DNA of 14,108 bases from CANHEE01 sp043777755 (GTDB taxonomy: Bacteria > Bacteroidota > Bacteroidia > Chitinophagales > Saprospiraceae): NCBI GenBank assembly GCA_043777755.1, contig JAYWHK010000035.1, forward strand, positions 1 to 14,108, in the 5' to 3' direction. This document shows positions 5,106 through 13,620 of the stretch, piece after piece. Position numbers and translations under genes: made by a program. The notes under the pieces are model-generated. The model was not told the DNA's origin. It was given only the letters and a program-made list of their open reading frames with translations, and did not search any database. Position 1 is the first letter of the stretch; the number at the start of each line of letters is the position of its first letter.

Positions 5106-6728
5106 TTATTTTTTCTTAGAAATTTTTACTTCAACACGTCTATTTTTTTGACGTTGCTCCTCATTTTTAGGTGTTTCAAAAATGGGAACAGTTCCACCAT
5201 AACCGACGGTTTGAATCCTATCTGTACTAATTTTTTGTCCAATTAAAAAATCTCTGACAGCTTCCGCCCTACGTTCCGAAAGGGCTTGCAGTTCATCAGC
5301 CTTTCCTGTATTGTCCGTATGTCCTCCAATTACAATCATTAAATCTTGGTTTTCTGTCAAAATATCCGCTAAATTCTCCAATTCGGGAAAAGATTTGTCT
5401 AAAATAACAGCTTCTGATTGCTTAAAATAAAGATTATTAAGCGTAATTTTACCTTCTTCTTTGATTGGGTCAAGAATCACATCAAGGTGAAAACCTCCTG
5501 GAAAATTCTTATATTTTTCGACTTTTACAACATTTGCTTGTCCGTAGTGACCTTCTTTTTTAGCGACAATTTTGTATTCTTCACCTTTTGGAATCGTAAT
5601 CGTAAATTCTCCATTTTTTGTATAATTAATATACTGATAATATTTTTCTTTCGCTTCACCGAACAAAATATCAGCATCAATTGGCTCGTTGTTGCTATTC
5701 ACCACTTTTCCTTTTATTGTCACCGTCAAAGGCATGGGCGGTGCAGTTTGAACACGATAAATATCGCTTGAACCTTCTCGTTTGGACGTAAAATAAAATT
5801 GCCCTGTTGCTGCATTGAATTGTGGCTGACTGTCGTCAAATTTTGAATTGATTGGAAAAACAAATTGTCGAACTTCTGACCAATTCGACCATGAAGAATC
5901 TTGTCTTTCTACATAATAAATATCCATTCCGCCTAATGCTCCCGTTCTATTTGATGAAAAATACAAACGATTCATGTCCGTAGAAAGGTGTGGTGTGGTT
6001 TCTCGGAATTTGGTATTGACGCTTTTTCCAAGGTTTCGTGGCGCAGTCCAAGTCGTATCGCTGTCTTTGAAAGAAACATACAAATCTGTGTCGCCTTGCG
6101 AATCCAACCGACTCAGTGCCAAAACTATAGCCTGCCCATCGCTACTCATAGAAAGACTTGTGCTGGATTGGTAGGTATAATAATTTTTGATGGTCAAAGG
6201 TTTTGGAAAAGTCCAACTGGAATCAGTAGTTTGCTGTACGATGGAAAACCCAATATCCATTCCTCCGTCTGGAATAAATTGATTGATGACGACAAATGTC
6301 CGCAATTCTGGTGCCATAGAACTAATGCTATTGGGCAAAGCATTGTTGATGGGTGCGCTTGGGTGAACAACTTTGTCGAACTCTCCATTTTCAGAATTGG
6401 CAATCCAAACGTCTTGGTTGAAAGATGAACGGATAGGGTCTATGACAAAGGTTTCTGCAATCTTTGAATATACTTCTCTTAAAGTCTTATTATAATCGTC
6501 AGTGGACATGATTTTACTTTGGTCTTCGCCCCACATAATGAGCGATTTATCAAAGTCATGGTAGCCAACTCGAGTAAAATAAATAACTTTTCCGTCCCAG
6601 TCTATAATGGGTGTGATTTCGTCAGCACTGGTATTAATTTGAGGGCCTAATTTTTCAATAACGTAATTTTGTGCATTGAGAAAAGAAGAACAAAGAAAGG
6701 CAATAATAAAAAATAAATTTAATCGCAT
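5106..6728 (-). CDS. OmpA-family protein with PD40 repeats
   Basis: 540 residues. A signal peptide (1-20) ends at LNAQ. Residues about 30-325 hold several WD40-like PD40 beta-propeller units, seen as repeated LYFSSNRTGALGGMDIYYV- and FYFTSKREGSSDIYRV-like strands. Residues about 335-420 form a carboxypeptidase-regulatory-like beta domain (KGKVVNSNNEPIDADILF). Residues about 427-540 are an OmpA C-terminal domain: IGGHTDNTGKAD with Asp472, LSERRAEAVRDFL with Arg487, and NRRVEV, the residues that grip diaminopimelate in peptidoglycan. It is therefore likely a periplasmic or outer-membrane-bound protein anchored to the cell wall. PorE of the type IX secretion system has a related layout but adds N-terminal TPRs, absent here. 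The gene starts 20 bases after the transketolase stop with no promoter match between, so the two are probably co-transcribed. Confidence 0.88.
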   Translation of the reverse strand: MRLNLFFIIAFLCSSFLNAQNYVIEKLGPQINTSADEITPIIDWDGKVIYFTRVGYHDFDKSLIMWGEDQSKIMSTDDYNKTLREVYSKIAETFVIDPIRSSFNQDVWIANSENGEFDKVVHPSAPINNALPNSISSMAPELRTFVVINQFIPDGGMDIGFSIVQQTTDSSWTFPKPLTIKNYYTYQSSTSLSMSSDGQAIVLALSRLDSQGDTDLYVSFKDSDTTWTAPRNLGKSVNTKFRETTPHLSTDMNRLYFSSNRTGALGGMDIYYVERQDSSWSNWSEVRQFVFPINSKFDDSQPQFNAATGQFYFTSKREGSSDIYRVQTAPPMPLTVTIKGKVVNSNNEPIDADILFGEAKEKYYQYINYTKNGEFTITIPKGEEYKIVAKKEGHYGQANVVKVEKYKNFPGGFHLDVILDPIKEEGKITLNNLYFKQSEAVILDKSFPELENLADILTENQDLMIVIGGHTDNTGKADELQALSERRAEAVRDFLIGQKISTDRIQTVGYGGTVPIFETPKNEEQRQKNRRVEVKISKKK

Positions 6729-6748
6729 ATATAAAAAACTAAAAAATA

Positions 6749-7705
6749 TTATTTTTTTCTTGCCAAAGCTCTTTTTACAGCTGCAATAACATTTACTTTG
6801 CCCAAGCCATATTTGATTAACAATTCGTCAGGAGTTCCGCTTTCTCCAAAAGTATCTTGAACTGCAACATATTCTTGTGGTGTTGGCATTTTTCTTGCCA
6901 AAACATTTGCAACACTATCGCCCAAACCACCATTGATTTGATGTTCTTCGGCTGTTACGCAACAACGAGTTTTGCTTACGCTGTCCAAAATCGCCTCTTC
7001 GTCCAAAGGCTTAATGGTGTGAATATTGATAATCTCGCAGCTAATTCCCTCTAATGCAAGGTCTTTTGCTGCCTCAATACTTGTCCAAACCAAATGTCCT
7101 GTTGCAAAAATCGTAATGTCTGTACCTTTCGCAAGCAATAACGCTTTTCCTATTTCAAACTTAAATGATTCTGTGAACATTGGCCAACTCGGACGACCAA
7201 AACGCAAATATACAGGCCCATGATGATTCGCAATTGCAATCGTCGCCATTTTTGTTTGATGATAATCGCAAGGATTAATCACAGTCATTCCTGGCAGCAT
7301 TTTCATCATTCCGATGTCTTCCAAAACTTGGTGTGTTGCACCATCTTCGCCCAACGTTAATCCTGCATGAGAAGCACAAATCTTAACATTTTTATCTGAG
7401 TAAGCCACCGCTTGACGGATTTGATCATACACACGACTGGTAGAAAAGTTCGCAAAAGTTCCTGTATATGGAATTTTTCCAGCGGTTGCCATACCAGCGG
7501 CAATGCCAATCATATTTGCCTCAGCGATACCAACTTGAACAAAACGCTCAGGAAATTCTTTTACAAAAGCATTCATTTTAAGAGAACCTAAAAGGTCGGC
7601 ACAAAGCGCAACCACCTTATCGTTTGCTCTACCAACTTCAAGAAGTCCATCTCCGAAACCATCACGGGTTGCTTTTTTTCCAATGCTATTAAGATTGTTA
7701 AGCAT
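6749..7705 (-). CDS. transketolase, C-terminal (PP/Pyr) half
   Basis: 318 residues: the pyrimidine-binding domain and C-terminal domain of a split transketolase. With an N-terminal half it moves two-carbon ketol units between sugar phosphates using thiamine diphosphate. Seen: VGIAEANMIGIAAGMA with the catalytic Glu62 that activates the cofactor, GEDGATHQ with His125, then the C-terminal domain (VTAEEHQINGGLGD, DTFGESGTPDELL). Length is usual for the half protein; full enzymes are about 660 residues. The N-terminal half, often the adjacent gene, is not in this window: the upstream neighbour is the Fur-family gene. It starts 27 bases after that gene, with no TAnnTTTG between, so an operon is likely. 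A 1-deoxyxylulose-5-phosphate synthase fragment is a less likely alternative. Confidence 0.9.
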   Translation of the reverse strand: MLNNLNSIGKKATRDGFGDGLLEVGRANDKVVALCADLLGSLKMNAFVKEFPERFVQVGIAEANMIGIAAGMATAGKIPYTGTFANFSTSRVYDQIRQAVAYSDKNVKICASHAGLTLGEDGATHQVLEDIGMMKMLPGMTVINPCDYHQTKMATIAIANHHGPVYLRFGRPSWPMFTESFKFEIGKALLLAKGTDITIFATGHLVWTSIEAAKDLALEGISCEIINIHTIKPLDEEAILDSVSKTRCCVTAEEHQINGGLGDSVANVLARKMPTPQEYVAVQDTFGESGTPDELLIKYGLGKVNVIAAVKRALARKK

Positions 7706-7732
7706 ATTTTTATATTAAATTCGTTTAAAAAA

Positions 7733-8206
7733 TTACGTTTTTTGTCTTTTTATCTGACATGAACCACAGATGCCATAAAGGTTTAGCGAATGATGCGTAA
7801 TTTCAAAATTAAGCAATTCGCCAACCATATTCTTGATTTGTTGGATGCGTGGATCGCAGAACTCTACCACTTTGCTACAATCCGCACAAATCACATGGTC
7901 GTGTTGTTTGTAGCCATAAGATTTTTCGTATTGCGCTAAGTTCTTACCAAATTGATGTTTTTTCACCAAATCACAACTTACCAAAAGCTCGAGCGTGTTG
8001 TAAACCGTTGCTCGGCTTACTCGATAATTTTGATTTTTCATGTGAATATACAAGGCTTCCGCATCGAAATGATCGTCACGACGATAAATTTCTTCAAGAA
8101 TGGCAAAGCGTTCAGGCGTTTTGCGGTAGCTGTTGTTTTCGAGATGTGTCGAAAAAATATTCAACACTTCTTTTACAATATGGTCTATGTTTCTTATTGT
8201 AGGCAT
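7733..8206 (-). CDS. Fur-family transcriptional regulator
   Basis: 157 residues from the ATG at 8206. The frame has an earlier ATG at 8230, but that lies inside the -7 box (8228-8235), so the later start is preferred. The protein is a dimeric, metal-dependent DNA-binding repressor type. Residues 27-85 form the winged helix, with recognition helix RVSRATVYNTLELL (62-75). HDHVICADC (102-110) supplies metal ligands; the Cys pairs C107/C110 and C147/C150 form the structural zinc site typical of Fur and PerR. His46 in HFDAEALY and the HHS at 138-140 fit the remaining metal sites. Iron sensing (Fur) and peroxide sensing (PerR) cannot be separated from sequence alone. It heads a probable operon with transketolase and the OmpA protein, and is divergent from the helicase-nuclease. 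Confidence 0.9.
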   Translation of the reverse strand: MPTIRNIDHIVKEVLNIFSTHLENNSYRKTPERFAILEEIYRRDDHFDAEALYIHMKNQNYRVSRATVYNTLELLVSCDLVKKHQFGKNLAQYEKSYGYKQHDHVICADCSKVVEFCDPRIQQIKNMVGELLNFEITHHSLNLYGICGSCQIKRQKT

Positions 8207-8227
8207 TTTAAAATAAAAAAATCGCTG

Positions 8228-8235
8228 CAAAGGTA
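8228..8235 (-). promoter_or_regulatory. -7 box for the fur operon
   Basis: TACCTTTG on the minus strand, an exact TAnnTTTG match, 21 bases before the ATG at 8206. It is the only exact match found ahead of the three-gene unit. Confidence 0.65.
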
Positions 8236-8277
8236 TGGTTTTTCTTATGGAATTTATTTTATTTTTTCAAAAATTAC

Positions 8278-8285
8278 TAACTTCG
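8278..8285 (+). promoter_or_regulatory. candidate -7 box for the helicase-nuclease
   Basis: TAACTTCG, one base from TAnnTTTG, followed by C and an A run as often seen in this phylum. It lies 27 bases before the TTG at 8313. An exact match, TATTTTTG, also exists at 8308-8315, but it would overlap that start codon. Confidence 0.4.
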
Positions 8286-8312
8286 CAAAAAATTAAATTT
8301 AAAATTATATTT

Positions 8313-11300
8313 TTGCTAACATCACCTACGTCATATAACGAATTTTTCCTTAGCTCGCTGACAAAACTCAACGACGCACAACGCCACGCTGTTGAAGAAA
8401 CAGAAGGGCCTATTTTGGTTTTGGCTGGTCCAGGAACTGGTAAAACGCATATTTTAGCTTCAAGAATTGGCAATATTTTGATAAAAACAGATGCTCAAGC
8501 ACACAATATTTTGTGCTTGACTTATACTGATGCTGGTTCGATTGCGATGCGACAACGTTTGTTGGAACTCATTGGACCAGAAGCGCACAAGGTTCATATT
8601 TTTACTTACCACGCTTTTTGCTCGCACGTTATCAAGAGTAACCCTGAATTTTTTGGAAGAAATAAACTTGAAATTTTGACCAAATTAGAAAAAACAGATT
8701 TGATTCGTAGTATTTTAGACGAATTGCCCGCTGCGCATATTTTAATCAAAAATAAGAGTGATTATTTTTATGAAAATCATTTGGCAAACCTTTTTGAACT
8801 GATAAAAAAAGAAGACTGGACGTTGGCGCACATCGAAACGATGATTGATGATTATTTGGCACAGCTCAAAATAAGCGATGATTTTTTTTATAAAAAAAAT
8901 ACTAAAACTGCTCAAAAAGGCGATTTTAAACAACGAGAGTTTGATGAAATTGCTCTGAAAATGAATGTTTTACGAGAAGCTGCACAGCTTTTTCCTGTTT
9001 ATCAACAAAAATTGAGTAACGCCAATCGTTATGATTTTAACGACATGATCAATTGGGTGATTAAGGCTTTTGAAGAAAACGAAAACCTTTTGCTCAATTA
9101 CCAAGAACAATATTTGTATTTTTTAGTAGATGAATTTCAAGATACGAATGGCTCGCAAAACCATATTTTGAAAACGTTGATGTCTTATTGGGACAATCCA
9201 AACGTCTTTATTGTTGGTGATGACGACCAAGCTATTTTTGAATTTCAAGGCGCACGTTTGCAAAGTTTTGATGATTTTTATAGAAAATACCAAGAAGACA
9301 TTCAAGTTGTCGTGTTGAAAGAGAATTATCGTTCATCGCAACCCGTTTTAGATGCCGCAAGAGAACTTATAAATGTTAATAAGCTGCGAGTTATCAACAG
9401 TCTTTCTGAATTAAATGTGGATAAGCATTTGATTGCAGCAAACGACAAGGTGAAAAACATTGATTTTTTACCTCAGGTTATTGCTTATGAAAATGATTTG
9501 GCGGAACTCAGCGACATTATTCAACAGATAGAAATTGCTCAAAAAAATGGTAAAAAACTAAGTGAAATTGCTATTTTGTATGCACAAAACAAGCAGGCAG
9601 ACGAATTTTTAAGTATTTTTGAAAAAAAAGGAATACCTTATAGTACTCGTCGTTCCATTAATATTTTGCGAGAACCCATCATTCAGCAAGTTATTTTTAT
9701 CCTTGAATACATCGCACAAGAATTAACGATGCCTACAAGTGGCGACGCTTTATTGTTTAAGATTTTGCATTTTCGTTGCTGGAATATTCCGTCAAGTACG
9801 ATAGCTCAATTGAGTGTTTTACTACAAAAACAAGGTCGAATCTCTTGGCGAACAGCATTGGCAAATCAAGAATTTTTAGACCAAAATGAAATTCCAAACA
9901 GCAAAGAATTGCGACTTGCAACACAATTTTTGACAGATTGTATAGAGAATACTTACGAAAATGGTGTTTTGAATTTGGTAGAACGCATCATTAATCGCAG
10001 CGGAATATTATCACAAGTGATTGATAGTCAATATGATGTGCAAAATATTCAAGTGTTGCGAACATTTTTTGAATTTGTACAACAAGAAAACAATAAAGAT
10101 ACTTCGTTTAGTGTGATTTCGCTTTATGCTACTTTGGAAAAAATGTTGGACAATCACATTGCCTTGGATATTCAACGAAGTATTGACCATCAAGATGGTG
10201 TATTTTTTTCGACGGTACACAGTGCAAAAGGCTTGGAATTTGAGCGTGTTTATATGATTGGTTGTGAGAAAAAACATTGGGAAAGCCAGCAAGAACACAA
10301 GCAAAATCAATTTTCATTGCCAACAACACTGACTTTGACAGAAGAAATTGACCTTTTAGAGTCCCGTCGTCGCCTTTTTTATGTTGGTATGACAAGGGCG
10401 AAAAAAGAACTTTTCATCTCGTACAGCGAAGAAGAAAATGGCAAACAACAAGAATGTAGTATTTTTGTAGAAGAACTTAAAACACAGAATAAAATTACTT
10501 TTTTTACAAAAAAAATCCAACGAGAAGCACTTTTATCAACAGCATTTGTTTCTTTGAATGACAAAAAAGTGTTGCTCCCTAATCAAAAAGAAGCGTTTTT
10601 ACAACAACGCTTGCAGGATTTTGTCTTGTCGGCTTCGAGTATGATTGCTTATTTGGAGTGTCCACTAAGTTTTTATTTTGACAGCATTTTGGGCGTGCCT
10701 TCACAACCAAGTGAAACGGCAGCTTACGGCAGTATTTTGCACAAAACATTGCAAAGTTTTTTTGATAGAAGTGTTTTTGGCAATAAAAAACAAATGTTGA
10801 GCGTAGATGTTTTATTGGATTTTTTCAACAAAGAAATGGAAAATAAACGCCATTTTTTTCCGCCAAAAACATATCGAAATCGCTTGGAAAACGGACTCAA
10901 AGACCTTCGCCTTTTTTATGAGAATGAAGTAAAAAATTGGAGTTTTAATGGGCAGAGCGAAGTCCACATCACCAACACCGAAATCAATGGCGTTCCAGTA
11001 AAAGGAACAATTGATAAAGTAATTCATTTGGCAAATGGAACAGTGGAACTCATTGATTATAAGACAACTACGTTAAAAACAACGCATTTTAGCAAACATT
11101 CCGAAGCCAATCCTGGCGGTGGAAATTACCGCAAACAATTGATTTTTTATAAGTTGTTGTATCAACATTGGCGCAATACAACCCGAAGTGTTTCGCAAGC
11201 TACTTTGGTGTATTTGATTCCTGATTTTCAAGAAAATTTTGGAAGTAAAACGCTTGTTTTTGAAGAAGATGAAGTCCATCAATTTCAGCAACTTATCAAA

Positions 11301-11438
11301 GAAGTTTATGACAAAATTATGCAACACGATTTTTATAAAGGTTGTGGCAAAAAAACGTGTCAATGGTGTGCATTTGTAAAAACACAGGTGTTGCCAAATA
11401 GTATTTTTAACGAATTGATAGGAGAATTAGACGAGTAA
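8313..11438 (+). CDS. UvrD-type helicase fused to RecB/AddB-like nuclease
   Basis: About 1041 residues from a TTG at 8313. The frame is open to ATG codons at 8235 and 8247, but those extra codons are intergenic-like, and both promoter candidates lie inside them. From the TTG, SYNEFFLSSLTKLNDAQ leads into the helicase as in relatives. Helicase motifs: AGPGTGKT (38-45), VDEFQDTN (272-279), GDDDQAIFEFQGA (302-314), ENYRSS (337-342), TVHSAKGLEFERVYM (634-648) and RRLFYVGMTRAKKEL (685-699). The C-terminal part is a PD-(D/E)XK nuclease: His810 (YGSILHKTL), Asp901 (GTIDKV), Asp915-x-Lys917 (IDYKT) and Gln942. Cys783 with Cys1011, Cys1016 and Cys1019 looks like the Fe-S staple of AddB and Cas4. It likely unwinds and resects DNA ends, like AdnB or AddA/AddB, for recombinational repair or removal of foreign DNA. 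No partner subunit is adjacent. Confidence 0.9.
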   Translation: MLTSPTSYNEFFLSSLTKLNDAQRHAVEETEGPILVLAGPGTGKTHILASRIGNILIKTDAQAHNILCLTYTDAGSIAMRQRLLELIGPEAHKVHIFTYHAFCSHVIKSNPEFFGRNKLEILTKLEKTDLIRSILDELPAAHILIKNKSDYFYENHLANLFELIKKEDWTLAHIETMIDDYLAQLKISDDFFYKKNTKTAQKGDFKQREFDEIALKMNVLREAAQLFPVYQQKLSNANRYDFNDMINWVIKAFEENENLLLNYQEQYLYFLVDEFQDTNGSQNHILKTLMSYWDNPNVFIVGDDDQAIFEFQGARLQSFDDFYRKYQEDIQVVVLKENYRSSQPVLDAARELINVNKLRVINSLSELNVDKHLIAANDKVKNIDFLPQVIAYENDLAELSDIIQQIEIAQKNGKKLSEIAILYAQNKQADEFLSIFEKKGIPYSTRRSINILREPIIQQVIFILEYIAQELTMPTSGDALLFKILHFRCWNIPSSTIAQLSVLLQKQGRISWRTALANQEFLDQNEIPNSKELRLATQFLTDCIENTYENGVLNLVERIINRSGILSQVIDSQYDVQNIQVLRTFFEFVQQENNKDTSFSVISLYATLEKMLDNHIALDIQRSIDHQDGVFFSTVHSAKGLEFERVYMIGCEKKHWESQQEHKQNQFSLPTTLTLTEEIDLLESRRRLFYVGMTRAKKELFISYSEEENGKQQECSIFVEELKTQNKITFFTKKIQREALLSTAFVSLNDKKVLLPNQKEAFLQQRLQDFVLSASSMIAYLECPLSFYFDSILGVPSQPSETAAYGSILHKTLQSFFDRSVFGNKKQMLSVDVLLDFFNKEMENKRHFFPPKTYRNRLENGLKDLRLFYENEVKNWSFNGQSEVHITNTEINGVPVKGTIDKVIHLANGTVELIDYKTTTLKTTHFSKHSEANPGGGNYRKQLIFYKLLYQHWRNTTRSVSQATLVYLIPDFQENFGSKTLVFEEDEVHQFQQLIKEVYDKIMQHDFYKGCGKKTCQWCAFVKTQVLPNSIFNELIGELDE

Positions 11439-11465
11439 ATTTCAATGCTTTGTACAATACTGAAA

Positions 11466-11532
11466 ACTACGGAGAAGTTTAAAAATCGTAGATTTTTGAA
11501 CAAACTCTGCGTTCTCTGCGCCTCTCCGTGGT
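11466..11532. repeat. nested palindromic repeat (CACGGAG family), copy 2
   Basis: ACTACGGAGAAG opens the element. A perfect stem AAAAATC/GATTTTT with loop GTA (11481-11497) replaces the TTAGCC stem of copy 1. Then CAAACTCTGCGTTCTC (from 11501) to CTCTCCGTGGT (11532) matches 1681-1710 with a few substitutions. It starts 28 bases after the helicase-nuclease stop and may also end its transcript. Confidence 0.7.
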
Positions 11533-11540
11533 CTAAAAAT

Positions 11541-11559
11541 AAATTCTCAAAGAGAATTT
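11541..11559. terminator. palindrome between convergent genes
   Basis: AAATTCTC, AAA, GAGAATTT: a perfect eight-base stem with a triplet loop like the other palindromes of this repeat family. On the minus strand it is followed by a TTTATTTTT tail, 51 bases past the acetyltransferase stop, so it may serve as that gene's terminator. Confidence 0.4.
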
Positions 11560-11572
11560 TAATAAATAATTT

Positions 11573-11593
11573 CACGCAAAGGCGCAGAGAACG
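11573..11593. repeat. inverted partial copy of the CACGGAG repeat
   Basis: GGCGCAGAGAACG (11581-11593) is the exact reverse complement of 11510-11522, and CACGCAAA before it is an imperfect continuation. Together with copy 2 it forms a large stem enclosing the 11541-11559 palindrome. Confidence 0.65.
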
Positions 11594-11610
11594 TAATATT
11601 TTTTGTCTAT

Positions 11611-12135
11611 TTATAACTCTTTCACCATGAAAAACATTCCTCGAAATTCCACTTTTATTCGTTCATAATCCAACGTGTAAGTATCACAAATTTCAAAACC
11701 ATTTTTTTGATAAAATCGAATCGCTTCGCTGCTGTCCATAACTTTGAGCCAAAGGTGTTTTTTACCTAAATTCAATACTATTTCCTCTATAAATTGCAAA
11801 GCTGCCGTTCCTACGCCTTTCCCAGTTGCGCTGTCCAATAAATAAATACGCTCCAATTCCAAACAATCTTCGGCAGTTTTTGCTTGCAAAGCGGCGTTGA
11901 TATTTAACTTAAAAAAACCTAAATCTTCATTATTTTCATCTTGTATGATATAAAACGTTGAATTAGAGTCATTTAGTTCCGCCAAAAACACTTTTGGTAA
12001 AAAACATTTTGTAACATACCAAGACGTATCGCCATTTTCCCAAAGATATTCATAATGCTTCGGGTAAGCTCTTTGAGCAATGCTGGCTAACATATTAGCA
12101 TTTTCAGGATTAGCTTCTTGAATTAAAAAGTGCAT
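11611..12135 (-). CDS. GNAT-family N-acetyltransferase (PaiA-like)
   Basis: 174 residues from the ATG at 12135; a TTG two codons earlier is in frame but less likely. GNAT enzymes move an acetyl group from acetyl-CoA to an amine in the cytoplasm. Motif A is clear: LELERIYLLDSATGKGVGTAAL (92-113 region), where GKGVG holds the pyrophosphate of CoA. Motif B follows as WLKVMDSSEAIRFYQKNGF (129-147). The LERIY and WLKV forms recall PaiA-type polyamine acetyltransferases, but the substrate is not readable from sequence. A TAACTTTG box (12165-12172) stands 29 bases upstream. The gene converges with the helicase-nuclease and diverges from glyA, so it is probably transcribed alone. Confidence 0.85.
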   Translation of the reverse strand: MHFLIQEANPENANMLASIAQRAYPKHYEYLWENGDTSWYVTKCFLPKVFLAELNDSNSTFYIIQDENNEDLGFFKLNINAALQAKTAEDCLELERIYLLDSATGKGVGTAALQFIEEIVLNLGKKHLWLKVMDSSEAIRFYQKNGFEICDTYTLDYERIKVEFRGMFFMVKEL

Positions 12136-12164
12136 ATACAATTTTAGAGATTCTCATTTTTCTA

Positions 12165-12172
12165 CAAAGTTA
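12165..12172 (-). promoter_or_regulatory. -7 box for the acetyltransferase gene
   Basis: TAACTTTG on the minus strand, an exact TAnnTTTG match, 29 bases before the ATG at 12135. Confidence 0.6.
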
Positions 12173-12237
12173 AGTCTATTTTTACAAAGAAAAAACAAAC
12201 TTTTAAAGAACTGACAAATTTTTAATTAAAAAACCTT

Positions 12238-12245
12238 TATCTTTG
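12238..12245 (+). promoter_or_regulatory. -7 box for glyA
   Basis: TATCTTTG followed by CGCAAAA, an exact TAnnTTTG match, 36 bases before the glyA ATG. The leader is A-rich with no Shine-Dalgarno sequence, and no riboswitch fold is apparent. Confidence 0.7.
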
Positions 12246-12281
12246 CGCAAAATTTAATAAAACAAGAAAAAATTTACTAAA

Positions 12282-13556
12282 ATGGCAAAAGATATTATTT
12301 TTTCCCTAATAAATAAAGAGTTGGCTCGTCAGCGTCATGGTGTTGAATTGATTGCTTCTGAGAATTTTACTTCTCAAGCCGTGATTGATGCAATGGGTTC
12401 TTGCTTGACCAATAAATACGCTGAAGGCTATCCTGGCGCACGTTATTATGGCGGTTGCGAAGTGGTGGACGAAATCGAACAAATTGCGATTGACCGTCTA
12501 AAAGAATTGTTTGGTGCTGAATATGCTAACGTGCAGCCGCACTCTGGCGCACAAGCAAACGCAGCGGTTTTTTTGGCTTTATTACAGCCTGGCGATACAA
12601 CTTTAGGTTTTAGTTTGGCACATGGTGGTCACCTTTCTCATGGTCATCCAGCGAATTTTTCTGGTAAAAACTATCGCCCAACTTTTTATGGCGTTGAAGA
12701 AGAAACTGGTTTGATTGACATGGACAAAGTGGAAGAAACCGCTTTGAAAGAGCAACCAAAATTGATTATTTGTGGTGCTTCGGCTTATGCCCGTGATTGG
12801 GATTACAAGCGTTTCCGTGAAATTGCAGACAAAGTTGGGGCGATTTTGTTGGCTGATATTGCGCATCCCGCAGGCATGATTGCAGCAAAATTATTGAATG
12901 ACCCAATGCCTTATTGTCATATTGTAACTTCTACAACACACAAAACCCTTCGTGGACCTCGTGGCGGTATCATTATGATGGGACACAATTACGACAATCC
13001 TTGGGGACGTACGACGAAAAAAGGTGATTTGATAAAAATGTCCACAATTCTAAATTCTGCTGTTTTCCCAGGTATGCAAGGTGGGCCATTGGAACACATT
13101 ATTGCAGCAAAAGCGATTGCTTTTCAAGAGGCATTGAGTCCAGATTTTAGAATTTATCAAGAACAAGTTCGTGACAATGCGCAAGCGATGGCAAAGGCTT
13201 TTGTCCAAAAAGGTTACAAAATCATCTCTGGCGGAACTGATAATCACTTGATGCTCATTGATTTATCTCCAAAAAATGTAACAGGCAAAGCCGCTGACGC
13301 TGCACTTGGTTTGGCAGATATTACAGTGAATAAAAACATGGTTCCTTTTGATAAAAATTCTGCTTTGGTGACTTCTGGTATTCGTGTAGGTGCGCCTGCG
13401 ATTACGTCAAGAGGTTTTAAAGAAACAGATTGTATTCAAGTGGTCGAATGGATGGATCAAATCATTACCAATATCGGTGACGAAGAAGTAATTCGTCATG
13501 TTCGTGGTCAGGTGAACGCTTATATGGAAAATTTCCCACTGTATGAAACGGTGTAA
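12282..13556 (+). CDS. glyA: serine hydroxymethyltransferase
   Basis: 424 residues. This PLP enzyme converts serine and tetrahydrofolate to glycine and 5,10-methylene-tetrahydrofolate in the cytoplasm, the main source of one-carbon units. Seen: ELIASENF (22-29), the YPGARYYGG loop (50-58), HSGAQANAAVF (87-97), LLADIAHPAGM with the cofactor-binding Asp192 and His195, and TSTTHKTLRGPRGG with the PLP Lys221. After MMGHNYDNPWGRTTKKGDL (about 233-250) an insertion relative to the E. coli enzyme is present, as I recall from other Bacteroidota. Length is normal and all key residues are intact. It is transcribed alone from the box at 12238-12245 and ends at the terminator at 13621-13658. Confidence 0.98.
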   Translation: MAKDIIFSLINKELARQRHGVELIASENFTSQAVIDAMGSCLTNKYAEGYPGARYYGGCEVVDEIEQIAIDRLKELFGAEYANVQPHSGAQANAAVFLALLQPGDTTLGFSLAHGGHLSHGHPANFSGKNYRPTFYGVEEETGLIDMDKVEETALKEQPKLIICGASAYARDWDYKRFREIADKVGAILLADIAHPAGMIAAKLLNDPMPYCHIVTSTTHKTLRGPRGGIIMMGHNYDNPWGRTTKKGDLIKMSTILNSAVFPGMQGGPLEHIIAAKAIAFQEALSPDFRIYQEQVRDNAQAMAKAFVQKGYKIISGGTDNHLMLIDLSPKNVTGKAADAALGLADITVNKNMVPFDKNSALVTSGIRVGAPAITSRGFKETDCIQVVEWMDQIITNIGDEEVIRHVRGQVNAYMENFPLYETV

Positions 13557-13620
13557 AAAATATTGGTGATTGGATATTATGATATTACAAATATCTGATA
13601 TTCAATATTTTATATAAATA

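Noticed and set aside
5106..6728. PorE of the type IX secretion system
   Set aside because: The PD40, beta domain and OmpA order is similar, but the N-terminal TPR region is missing and no other por genes are nearby.
8207..8230. Eight extra N-terminal residues on the Fur-family protein
   Set aside because: This start lies within the TACCTTTG promoter element, so it could not be in the transcript.
8235..8312. ATG at 8235 or 8247 as the start of the helicase-nuclease
   Set aside because: The ATG at 8235 overlaps the fur -7 box, and the 26 codons from it are AT-rich intergenic-like, encode a hydrophobic stretch foreign to the family and contain both plus-strand promoter candidates. It cannot be fully excluded.
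12142..12281. Riboswitch or leader RNA before glyA
   Set aside because: The leader is about 30 A-rich bases with no stems; the space is fully used by two divergent promoters.
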